Origin: a virus | DNA length: 29,528 bases | Strand: one strand, 5' to 3' | IMG/VR virus record: IMGVR_UViG_3300048065_000881 | Location: 1-29,528 of that record | In this document: piece by piece, positions 6,682 through 15,800 of the stretch | Layout: every line of letters begins with the position of its first letter | How positions within the stretch are numbered: the first letter of the stretch is position 1 | Translations under genes and position numbers: made by a program | Notes under the pieces: model-generated | The model's input: the letters and a program-made list of their open reading frames with translations, nothing else | Told to the model about the DNA's origin: nothing | Database searches by the model: none

Positions 6682-7536
6682 TTAAACTTCCTCCAATACT
6701 ATTTCAATTCCTAGTTCACTAATTTGCGTTTCCTCTGCTTGCTCCATAACTACCTCCATGCCTAATTCGCTAATAAATCCTTCGTGTGCAATACTGTCTA
6801 AACTGTAATCAAGAAGCTTTTGCTGTTCTTCAGATGTCAACAATTTGTCAAACACATATACATCTCCCAATTCACCGTTCCATTCGGAAGTATGACCACC
6901 GACCCTAAATGGTGCAGTGCTATTAAATACTCCTGTTGTATGAGGATCTAATTGTTCAACTCCGATTTCTCGTCCTCTTATATCCCACATCCTAAACCCA
7001 ATTTGCACACCGTTTTCGTGCCAGCCAAATCCAAAATACCATTCGCCAGCAACAATAGGTTTGTCAGTGATAGCTGTGTTAGATTGCACAGAACCATCGT
7101 GAGACACAGCAAACTGTATGCCTGCACCTGAAGAACCGTTTCTGATGCCAAATGATCGAGAACCAGTAGACCCCCACACACCGATAGGAAATCTAAACTG
7201 AGTCAATTCATCCTGTTTAAACCAACATCCGATTGCAAAATCACCTGTAAAATTAAAAGGCTCTGGGTCAATATCTAGCTCGCCATCTTTAAAACTTCCC
7301 TTACTACCAAATCCGTTTCCGACATAGGTTGGTTTTTCTGAACTTACAGATTGTGACACAGACCTATTAAAAACAGAACGATCTTCCCATTCCGAGACAT
7401 CGTTAGAACCATCTTTAGTTACATAAATTTCTAAGCTATCGCCCCAGAAGACAGGGTTTAAAGCTGCAACCTCCTGAGCTTTTGTTAAAAAACGCCTGAT
7501 GAGGTTTTTAACTACACCTAGCCCAATACCAAGCAT
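6682..7536 (-). CDS. LamG-domain (laminin G-like) virion protein
   Basis: A 284-residue protein with a recognisable LamG/concanavalin-like domain at about 96-245. Landmarks are FAIGCWFKQDE, AGEWYFGFGWHENGVQIGF, PFRVGGHTSEWNGELGDVYVFDK, and the terminal LTSEEQQKLLDY helix typical of this fold. The N-terminus (MLGIGLGVVKNLI) may dock it to the virion. The C-terminus carries two copies of a short strand motif, ISELGMEVVME (255-265) and ISELGIEIVLE (272-282), a kind of tail repeat seen in phage structural proteins. A TAGGAG Shine-Dalgarno precedes the start. It probably binds host surface carbohydrate as part of the fibre complex. Confidence 0.8.
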   Translation of the reverse strand: MLGIGLGVVKNLIRRFLTKAQEVAALNPVFWGDSLEIYVTKDGSNDVSEWEDRSVFNRSVSQSVSSEKPTYVGNGFGSKGSFKDGELDIDPEPFNFTGDFAIGCWFKQDELTQFRFPIGVWGSTGSRSFGIRNGSSGAGIQFAVSHDGSVQSNTAITDKPIVAGEWYFGFGWHENGVQIGFRMWDIRGREIGVEQLDPHTTGVFNSTAPFRVGGHTSEWNGELGDVYVFDKLLTSEEQQKLLDYSLDSIAHEGFISELGMEVVMEQAEETQISELGIEIVLEEV

Positions 7537-7537
7537 G

Positions 7538-8104
7538 TTAAGCTCCTATCAAATATGCTAACCCGACCGCAGAACAGTCAATCGCTGTTCCGGCAATTGG
7601 ATGGTAGCCTGTTTTTAAAACAGCGCCAGAAAGAGAATCACCCGCTAAATTACTATCGGTAACAGAGGTTAAAGTGATGTCGTCTACTACTTGTATGCCA
7701 TGAAAAGTAAACGTCTTAGCACCTGTGCTTTTAACGACGTATACGTCCGAAGCAGCGGTTCCTCCAAAAGATCGTTTCGATTGAAGTGCCAATGTAGTTT
7801 CACTAGCAACCCCCGTAATTTCTGCGGGGTTTACGGCTCCTTCAGAAGGATGAACTGACAAGTAAAAGTCTATTGAACCGCCTCCACCAGAAACATCAAC
7901 ATACAACTCTACGTTGTTGTTTACATTAAACGAAAGTGGTTTAGCTGTTGTTGTGCTAACCAATGTGTCTTTAGTTACTCCGTGGTCTAATGAGTATTGC
8001 AGAGCTACAGTCGCTCCATTTAGCGTCCCTTGTGTAATAAAAGTTCCGCCGCCACCTTTCCAATCGAAAGGTCCTATAATTCCATTTGTGGTTATTCTTG
8101 CCAT
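7538..8104 (-). CDS. Small beta-rich virion-associated protein
   Basis: A 188-residue protein of Gly/Thr/Val-rich strands. The N-terminal half (about 15-95) has two Gly clusters (WKGGGGTF, VSGGGGSIDFYLS) flanking strands such as ATVALQYSLD. The C-terminal half begins near TGVASETTLALQSKRSFGG and ends in YHPIAGTAIDCSAVGLAYLIGA. This resembles small structural proteins found next to phage fibres, but I cannot name a family. An AAGGAGAG Shine-Dalgarno lies a few bases upstream. The 66-base gap before it (8105-8170) holds no other gene and no convincing promoter. Confidence 0.7.
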   Translation of the reverse strand: MARITTNGIIGPFDWKGGGGTFITQGTLNGATVALQYSLDHGVTKDTLVSTTTAKPLSFNVNNNVELYVDVSGGGGSIDFYLSVHPSEGAVNPAEITGVASETTLALQSKRSFGGTAASDVYVVKSTGAKTFTFHGIQVVDDITLTSVTDSNLAGDSLSGAVLKTGYHPIAGTAIDCSAVGLAYLIGA

Positions 8105-8170
8105 TTTACTCTCCTTCTTCTGAGTTCTGTTTTATTTAAACTTATCTAACTACTGCAATATGTCCAGTTA

Positions 8171-10978
8171 TTAATGCCCCATATTAACGGTTTGTCGTTC
8201 GATCTTGTTTAGTTTTGCTGTGATGTCATCACTACTAGCAATCAATACCTTCTCTCGCCAGACTAAGTCTATCGCACCTCCGCCTGTTGTTGGATCTTTA
8301 ACTGGATATGCACTATCTGCTCGATATATTCTTGCATTGTCATTTTGGTAGACGTTATCGTTTGTTGTGATGTCAAAAAAAATATTTACTACACTGTTAT
8401 TAATTAAATAATTAGCTGTGTCCTGTGCAGTAACACCACCGAAAAACTCGGTAATACCTTGTGCTGTTGTAAGGTTGTAACTCCACCAAGCGTAAAATTG
8501 CTTGCTTGTAAAATTATTTCCGACAACTACATCTACTTCGTCATTTGCATAATCAGCAGAAAACAATGTAATTGATGATCCATCCACTGCATTTGCATTG
8601 TACACTGGATCATCTATTTGTGTGTCGATAATTGACAGACCTGTCGATGTTAAGATACCTAAAGCACTAAACTCTTTTTTAGCTGTTACTCCGTTTACGT
8701 ATGTTGCGGTAAGGCGAAACGTATCTCCTACATCTGCGGTTGCCGCGAAAACGTCAACTTGTGCAGAATATCCACTACCTCCAGAAACAACACTGTTATC
8801 AACCTCGGCAGATTTAGTTACGTTATACAACCTAGCTCTTGTTCCATTTAGTAAATTTGGAGCGGTTACAGGTAGATTGTTTTTAAATGGATAATCACTT
8901 CCTGTTAGTGTAAGATTACACCTAAGACGATCCAGATAAGCAGATAAATTTGTTGCTGTTTTTTGGATTCTGAATTTAAACTGCACTCTGTTTTGAGTAT
9001 CGGCAGCTAGACTTGCATATGCTGTCTGCATATCAGTTTGATTTGTTGCTACGTAACTCGTGTATGTTCCTCCAGGTCTACGCATTTTTACAGTTACCGC
9101 AAAATCGCTTATGCCATTTCCTTGCAAGGTAACTGCTGAAGAAATTGAAGAGACATTGTTATGTACAAATGATTGTAGCTCAATGACATCACCAGAATTT
9201 TGGATATACAACCGATTTCCATTGTTAAATTGAATTACTCCTGTCTGTGTAACTGTCGTTAGATAATCTGTTTGTTCCTCAACAGGAGAAAATCTTAGGT
9301 AAAAAATACCATCAGTTTTTTCAACAGCACCGCCATTTGCTGTGTTTCGGATACCTACTACCGAAAGTGAGTCCACACCTGATGCTACTGCACTTGAAGA
9401 AAGTGATCCAGGACCAGCCGTGTTATTATCACTTAAATAGACTTGTTCGAGCCTAGTCCTTGCTCCAACATTTTGCGATACATTATGGTCATTTTGTAAT
9501 TCAACGAAATATAAGTTAGACACTTCTAACCCCAAAGAATTAGCATTAACTAGAACTGCTCTATCCTGGACATGACCGTAAACTACAATATTATTAAATC
9601 TGTTTCCATTGCCATTGTCTGAGATTATATTATCCCATCTATCAACGCCTGAACCAGCTGCACCACTCCGACAAACAACACCGTTGATAATGTTGTTAGA
9701 TGTTCCCGCACCTGTGATTATAAATTGAGTATTGCTAAAATTTCCAGTTAATTTTATTTGATTAATATTAGTTATCAGTCCGTTTGAAACTGAACCTAGT
9801 GCATTAACTGCCTTTTTATTACCTAATTTAAACGATGTATCATTCCTGCAACCAATCTCAAAATTAACATTGTCTACAATAGGACTTGAAGCTCCAGAAT
9901 TTAAAAGGACGCTTATGCCATAAGTAAAATCAAACAGATCAAAAAGTATCGAATTGGGACTATTAGTGCTAAAAGTTCCTCTTGAACCAGAAACATTAGG
10001 AGTTGTAGTGCCAGTTTTATAGCAGGTAGCTACAAGTTTTTCGACTCTAGGTGAGCTAGTAGAAGAGGCATTAATTACGTTATGATTACCTACTAAATTT
10101 GTGTCAATCCACAAGTTAGTGTGTGTGCCAGCAGATGCGGAGTTAGAAATATTAACACACGCTGATGTTGTTTCTGAGCTTTTTATCCCTACATTAGACA
10201 AAAAAGGTGGTTGTATCTGATTTGCTAAATTAAATATTTGATCCTCCGAAGACACAAAACCGCTGTTGCTTATTTGTATTTGTTTTGCCGATAGTGCATT
10301 GTAATTAAATTTGCCCGACCATATACATTTGTTTATGTTAGCCTGTCCACTATTAGCATAATCCCATGTAAACTGAGAACTCGTAAGACTAGCTCCTGTA
10401 ATGAAAAATATATTTGGCATATACACCGCTTGTCCTGAAGGTATTGCTCGCTTAAACGTAACCGTATTTGCTGAAGTATCATGCTGAAATACATTCCCTC
10501 CAAGTTCATGATCTGTTGCATTAGTATAACCTCCTGAGTCTACGGATAGTGCTAAACGAGGTATGCTAGTTCCATCTCTTAATGTGTCAGTCCCATTAAT
10601 CCAAAGAAAACCTACGTCAGGTAAAGATTGCGTTCCTACACCATGAACTCCTTGAGCTAAAGGCACATTAAAAACTTGTCCAGCTACCCCATTACCAGTT
10701 CCTAGCGTAATCCACTCGCCCTCTACGGTTGAAACTCCAGCAGCTTCAAACCTAAATTGTGGATTTGACCCTGTTGACCCTAATGCTACAACAATAGGAG
10801 TAGTTGTTGATGTATTTTTTACCAAACACTCGCCAAAAGTAATACAACGAATATATCGTAAATCTACTGTAGATTGATCTATCGTTAATTTAGCACCGTC
10901 AGTAATGTTAATTAGCTCATTGTTGCTGTAACCTCCGCTAATTGCTGAGTAGGTAGAGTCTGTTGATATAGTTGCCAT
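8171..10978 (-). CDS. Large tail fibre/spike protein
   Basis: A 935-residue, Asn/Ser/Thr-rich protein. From about residue 20 to 520 it shows short repeating strand-turn units (for example DLRYIRCITFGECLVKNT, GNRFNNIVVYGH), consistent with a right-handed beta-helix as in phage spikes. A C-terminal module (about 715-935) contains ARLYNVTKSAEV, a DDPVYNANAVDGSSITLF segment and FYAWWSYNLTTAQGITEFF, a pattern met in many phage minor structural proteins. The end, DDITAKLNKIERQTVNMGH, is helical and may trimerise. No catalytic motif for depolymerase activity is obvious. It overlaps the next upstream gene by one base. Its role is host recognition or virion decoration. Confidence 0.75.
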   Translation of the reverse strand: MATISTDSTYSAISGGYSNNELINITDGAKLTIDQSTVDLRYIRCITFGECLVKNTSTTTPIVVALGSTGSNPQFRFEAAGVSTVEGEWITLGTGNGVAGQVFNVPLAQGVHGVGTQSLPDVGFLWINGTDTLRDGTSIPRLALSVDSGGYTNATDHELGGNVFQHDTSANTVTFKRAIPSGQAVYMPNIFFITGASLTSSQFTWDYANSGQANINKCIWSGKFNYNALSAKQIQISNSGFVSSEDQIFNLANQIQPPFLSNVGIKSSETTSACVNISNSASAGTHTNLWIDTNLVGNHNVINASSTSSPRVEKLVATCYKTGTTTPNVSGSRGTFSTNSPNSILFDLFDFTYGISVLLNSGASSPIVDNVNFEIGCRNDTSFKLGNKKAVNALGSVSNGLITNINQIKLTGNFSNTQFIITGAGTSNNIINGVVCRSGAAGSGVDRWDNIISDNGNGNRFNNIVVYGHVQDRAVLVNANSLGLEVSNLYFVELQNDHNVSQNVGARTRLEQVYLSDNNTAGPGSLSSSAVASGVDSLSVVGIRNTANGGAVEKTDGIFYLRFSPVEEQTDYLTTVTQTGVIQFNNGNRLYIQNSGDVIELQSFVHNNVSSISSAVTLQGNGISDFAVTVKMRRPGGTYTSYVATNQTDMQTAYASLAADTQNRVQFKFRIQKTATNLSAYLDRLRCNLTLTGSDYPFKNNLPVTAPNLLNGTRARLYNVTKSAEVDNSVVSGGSGYSAQVDVFAATADVGDTFRLTATYVNGVTAKKEFSALGILTSTGLSIIDTQIDDPVYNANAVDGSSITLFSADYANDEVDVVVGNNFTSKQFYAWWSYNLTTAQGITEFFGGVTAQDTANYLINNSVVNIFFDITTNDNVYQNDNARIYRADSAYPVKDPTTGGGAIDLVWREKVLIASSDDITAKLNKIERQTVNMGH

Positions 10979-11364
10979 TAGGTATAAGCCTTTGTAAAAC
11001 TGATGACATAATTATCACTGTCATACGTCCAAGTTTTTGTCAGAGTTTTAGTGTTTACCTCATCTGTAATGGAAAAAGCCGTCATGTAATTAGAGCTGTT
11101 ATATGTGTATGTTTTAGTAAACAATTTAGTTGTTTTTGCTGCGCTTGTCCAAACATCTACTTGTGTTTTATACTTGTCGGCATTGTATGTGACTTCGTGG
11201 TAGTATGATGCATGGGCATTTAAAAACAAAAGGTCGATACGGTCTCTTACGTCTTGATCCCCGACAACTAAATTTCCTATTACTCCATCACGAAGTTTTA
11301 AGTTATTAGCCTCAATAACATCAAAAAATGCAAGTCCTCCTCCTCTGTTTGTGTTTCTAGCCAT
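10978..11364 (-). CDS. Small virion protein with three degenerate TYN repeats
   Basis: A 128-residue protein. The N-terminal part (about 10-50) reads LAFFDVIEANNLKLRDGVIGNLVVGDQDVRDR and looks like a docking region. The remainder is three imperfect units of 26-28 residues, each with a T-Y-(N/D)-x-x-x-Y core, at 59-65, 87-93 and 113-119. Similar beta repeats occur in phage structural proteins next to fibre genes. It is linked to both neighbours by one-base overlaps (TAATG), so it is surely co-translated with the collar-domain fibre and the large tail protein. It could be a fibre adaptor or tip component; the function is not established. Confidence 0.75.
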   Translation of the reverse strand: MARNTNRGGGLAFFDVIEANNLKLRDGVIGNLVVGDQDVRDRIDLLFLNAHASYYHEVTYNADKYKTQVDVWTSAAKTTKLFTKTYTYNSSNYMTAFSITDEVNTKTLTKTWTYDSDNYVISFTKAYT

Positions 11365-12881
11365 TAAAATTTAATACCATAATATACTACTTTATTTACT
11401 GGTCGTGTTTCATTGTCTCCACTGTTAGTATAAACACTTTGTGCATTGTCTACGTTACTCGATCCTCCGGGGGCTGTTAAAACAACATTTGTAGATATCG
11501 TAGTTGTGTCTCCATTGCTGTCGTTAGGTAAATTAAAATTACCAGAGTTCGCACTAGCTGGAAAATAATACCCCGAAGCACTTTGCCCTATATTATCAAA
11601 TAACACCCAACCGCTGTCATCTCCTGAATGCAAATGATTATCTGCTGTGTGCGATTTAATTCCTTCGGCTTGAACAGAGTTAATGGTTCTCGTGCTTCCT
11701 GAGGGATCGACTGATCCTGTAGAGTCTAATCCACGGAGAAAATATCCTCGGTAATCAGGAAGGTTAAATGTAGTTGATCCGTCCCCCACGCCATAAGCTG
11801 TCCCTAGCTTAGTGTATAAATTAGCATAAGTAGTTCTGCTCACCGCTCTTCCGTCGCAGTGTAAATGACCCGCCGCTGCTTCTTCACTTGTAAAATTATA
11901 AGCAAAGGCTTTTACTGTCCCTGTAGTATCAACAGTGCCGAAAGTTGAGCTTCCTATTGCGTATAGTTTTGTTCCGTCAGAAACAAATTCTAATGTAGTA
12001 ATTTCATTTGCTCCTGTTCTTACCGTAGGGTTCCCTGAAATCATTGCTCCCCAGATAGGTTCCGCTCCGCCTACCGAATCTTGAATGTAGATAAGCGAAT
12101 ACTTACCCGGCTTGATGTTCGTTATATTGAACGTAGGACTGGTCGTAACCCCTGTAGCAACCGTTACTGTAGCAATGTGTCCTTGCGTTGAGTCCCAAGT
12201 CGTAGTGCTTAGCCAGTTAAGGGTCTGTTGTAAGAACAATGATTCTGCAAGGTCATTGTTTTGTTTAAGCAGTCCTGTTGTTGTGTCGTAAATGGCTAAA
12301 TTGCCGGCAACTTGTGGTTCAGGTCCAGTCATGCCCCCAATACTACTTGAGCTAATTGATGTCACTGAGGGCTCACCATTACTGTCAAAAGAAAGAATAT
12401 TGTTAGCTCTAGCCGCTTGGTCAGGAAGAACCGGGCTAATCGTATCAGGGTCACTTGCAGGGAACTGTAAAGAACGAACGTCTTGAGGAACGACACCTTC
12501 TGTTGCTTGTGCTAAAAGAAGAGTAAGCTTATCCAATGCGTTTTCTGTGTTTTCCGCAGGGAAGTTGTCCATTGCTATGTAATCAATCAACTGAGTAGCC
12601 GTCATTACTCTCTGACATGTTACTGTGACTGAAGACCCAGCAGCTGTTAGCTTAGCAATACCTACGGTCGTTAATGTAACATTAGACGCACTATTAGATG
12701 TTCCTATGTCACTGACCGTATAATCTGTTACATTAGTTAAAAGAAGTTCGTCTCCTGATGCTCCTACATATATAACTTGTAGGTCAGTAGCGACAAGCAC
12801 CACTGGTGTGTTTTGAAACTGAGTCACTCCCGGTGTGAAAGTGTAGTCTTTTATAGCTGTTGCTGATGCTCCTTGTATCAT
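11364..12881 (-). CDS. Tail fibre with T7-like N-terminus and collar (short-fibre) tip domain
   Basis: A 505-residue protein. Residues about 1-130 fit the beta-sandwich plus helix layout of T7-type fibre attachment domains, ending in YIAMDNFPAENTENALDKL. A linker and beta region follow. At about 318-390 lies a phage tail collar domain: GHLHCDGRAVSRTTYANLY, then GDGSTTFNLPDYRGYFLRG. This is the consensus seen in T4 gp12-like short fibres and many Stf proteins. After it comes a His-rich stretch (HTADNHLHSGDD, near 410-420) suited to metal coordination along the fibre axis. The C-terminus reads ETRPVNKVVYYGIKF, also typical of collar fibres. A TAGGAG Shine-Dalgarno precedes the start, which overlaps the gp16-like gene by four bases. 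Confidence 0.9.
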   Translation of the reverse strand: MIQGASATAIKDYTFTPGVTQFQNTPVVLVATDLQVIYVGASGDELLLTNVTDYTVSDIGTSNSASNVTLTTVGIAKLTAAGSSVTVTCQRVMTATQLIDYIAMDNFPAENTENALDKLTLLLAQATEGVVPQDVRSLQFPASDPDTISPVLPDQAARANNILSFDSNGEPSVTSISSSSIGGMTGPEPQVAGNLAIYDTTTGLLKQNNDLAESLFLQQTLNWLSTTTWDSTQGHIATVTVATGVTTSPTFNITNIKPGKYSLIYIQDSVGGAEPIWGAMISGNPTVRTGANEITTLEFVSDGTKLYAIGSSTFGTVDTTGTVKAFAYNFTSEEAAAGHLHCDGRAVSRTTYANLYTKLGTAYGVGDGSTTFNLPDYRGYFLRGLDSTGSVDPSGSTRTINSVQAEGIKSHTADNHLHSGDDSGWVLFDNIGQSASGYYFPASANSGNFNLPNDSNGDTTTISTNVVLTAPGGSSNVDNAQSVYTNSGDNETRPVNKVVYYGIKF

Positions 12882-15800
12882 AATAAGTCTCCTACTTCTG
12901 TAAATATCTCTTCGAAAAAATTACTTTGTGCAAGACCAATACTATATGTATCTCCCAATACGCCTGCAAATAAATTATCAATTCCTTGGTCAATGCCCGG
13001 AACACCCTTACCCGGAATAAAATCAGCTAACCCAGAAACAAAACGATATTTAGAAAAGTCTGCTCCTCTTATGCCATTAATCAATTCTATGGATGACTTG
13101 TCGGCTAGTCCAACGAAAGGTCCTAACTCACCAAGAACAGCTCTTAGTTTGTTCCCTTGTGCAAACTCCATAGGAGCGCCAACGATTGTTTGAATAAGAG
13201 GCATAGTGCCACTTGATTCTAAAATACGCTGTAATCTTTGTCCGCTCATTAACGTGTCTCTGGGGTCTTTAAGGTTAAGTGTATCTAAAATGACCTGCCT
13301 AAAGCCAGCGAGCATAATTGCCTGCGAAGCATATACCATCATATTTGTTGTAAGAGCCACAGATTGGGCTGACGTTGGGTTTACAATAAAATCAGTAACT
13401 TTATCATGACCAAAACCTTTAATATTTCTTTTTAAAGACTGCCTATAGTTTGCCAGCTCATATGCTCGGAACTTACCCAAGATACGAACAGCCGCTCCAG
13501 CAACCGTGCCCGCTTTTAATCCTAATTTACCGATAGCTACGGAAGCGTCATCTGGTTCTAAGACACCTGTTCTCATAGACTCATCAAAGAAATTAGATAG
13601 TTTGTTCCTAAGAACTTTGTCTTTAATATCAAAAGGAGCTAATCGAAAACCCGTTAATCCATTTTCTTTGGTAGTGTATTTAGCAGCCTCTTGTAATTCT
13701 TTAATATCAATGTCAAATCTTTTTAACGCTAAAAGAGCTTGTTGTGGAAGCTTTCCATTTATTGAAGCAGCATGAGCAAGCTCACCTACCCATTGTTGCA
13801 TAACATCATGGATTGCCTCTTGGTGCACTTGGGTATTGCGCATTAACTGATTATATTCAAAAAGCTTTCTGTGAGCGTTATCTAATAGAGTGTTCCCTGC
13901 TATTGCTTCTATCCCTTGGATACGAGACGCAGCAAACTGGCGCATGTCCGCCGCCGCTCCCATAACATGTAGAGCTTGTGCTGCTTTTTCTGGGACTTTG
14001 TATCTTTTTTGAGCTTCGATTACTTTAGCTCCAATTTCTTTAGTTGCTCGATCAACAGGCATTCCCATCCACATCATTTGATTTACCATTGTTGGTAAAT
14101 CATAAAAAGGAGAACTAAAGCCAGCCAGTTCAAGAGTAGCTAAGTCAGTAACCTTAGTGACGTTTTTAGTAATGTTTACTATCTGAGACGCTCCGGGCTT
14201 GTTTACAGGATGATCTAAATCTCCAATTATTTGGTCAAAGACTATTTTAGTAAGCCAGCGTTTTTTAAATTTTATGGGGCTTTTAATCATCTTTAGAAAA
14301 TTTACCTCATCTCCTATGATCTCCTTACGTATCTTTTCAATAGACGGGCCGAATGATTCTAAGATAACCTCATACTCTCCGGCTTTATGTATTTGATTAA
14401 GTATCTGTACACTCGGATTACCTGAACCATAAAGACGATCATAATGGTATTCACCAATGTCTTTAAATATAATCATTTTTCTAGCTGATAATTGCTTAGC
14501 TAGTTCTTTATCATAGTTTATTCCAATAATGTCTTCAGTAAAATCTTGCTCAATTAACTTATCATAAGTGTTTTCCAGATAACTGTTCATCTTACTTTGC
14601 GTTGAAACATCAACGAACCTGTTCATTTGTTTTGAATCAACAAGCTTCATTGTGTTGCGCACCCAATCATCTTTCCCAGCTTTGAGCATAAGCTCTCTGT
14701 TGTGGGTTGTGCCTAGTATTCTGTTACTTCTTAGATCAGTTATTGCACCGTGAGATTTTTTAATATTTCCGTCTAACTCATACAGTGTCTTAATTACATC
14801 CGCTATGTTCTTTGCTGAGGCATTTCCAGTAGGCACCCCGCTAAGCTCTTTGGCTACTTCTTCAGCAAAAGGATTCTCTCCTTTTTGAAAAAACTCATCG
14901 TACTTGCCTTCAGCGTTAAGGGCTTCTGTTAACAAGCTGCCTCGCTCTCCTGAGCGGACTTTTTTTATTGTTGAGACACTGTTGCCTATTCCTTCGTATT
15001 GCTTTCCACTCCAACCACCAACCATCCATTGATATAATCGCTCAAGGGAGCCTTTGCTCTTAACTTGTTTTAAAGCACGAGTTTCTGACTGTAGTGCAGC
15101 CAAATCTCTGCGATACATGGATTGAAATCTAGACAGTGCGTCTACTAATGTAATAGGCTTGCCGGGCTCATATATGTCCATCATAGCAGACAGTTGCTCA
15201 GTTGACCAATTGTTTTTTAATGCTTCATCCCGCAGTTCTTTTAATTTATTACGAAAATCTACGTCGCTAAGAAAAACACCTCCGGGGGCTAGTTCTTTTA
15301 GCAAGCTTAGGGCACCGCCAATGTAAGAATTTTGAATTTTTTCAAGGGCAGACGGATCAACAAGAGGAATTCTTTTCCCCTTTGTCATGTCTAAGATAGT
15401 TTCTGGCTTTTCTTGAATTTCATACACCTTTACTAAGTCTACCTCAAGTTCACTATAGTCCTCTAAAATATCTGCATCTGTTCTAGATTTAAGCTCAGCC
15501 AGTTCCTCTTGTGCTGCTTTACGCTTCTTTACATATGGCGTTTCTGTTTCTGTAGGTGCAAAGGAAGAGTCGTCATATTCCTTTTCGCCTTTCATTCCTT
15601 CTTCAAGTTCTCTAAGAGCTTTTTTAACTTGTGGCCCTTGAAAATCCTGCTCTATTTGTTCCTTAGTAATCTTAGGTGCTTTTGATTTATCTAAAGTAAA
15701 AGGTTGTCCAATGTTATCTTTCCGAAGAGACCCTAATCGTTTTTTTTCAGAGCCTAATCGCTTCCCCAATTTAATATGTAATTCTTTTAACTCAGGGAAG

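Noticed and set aside
8105-8170. Possible promoter before the 188-residue protein
   Set aside because: A TTGCAG and an A/T-rich box exist, but no 16-18-base spacing gives a convincing -10. Only the Shine-Dalgarno is clear.
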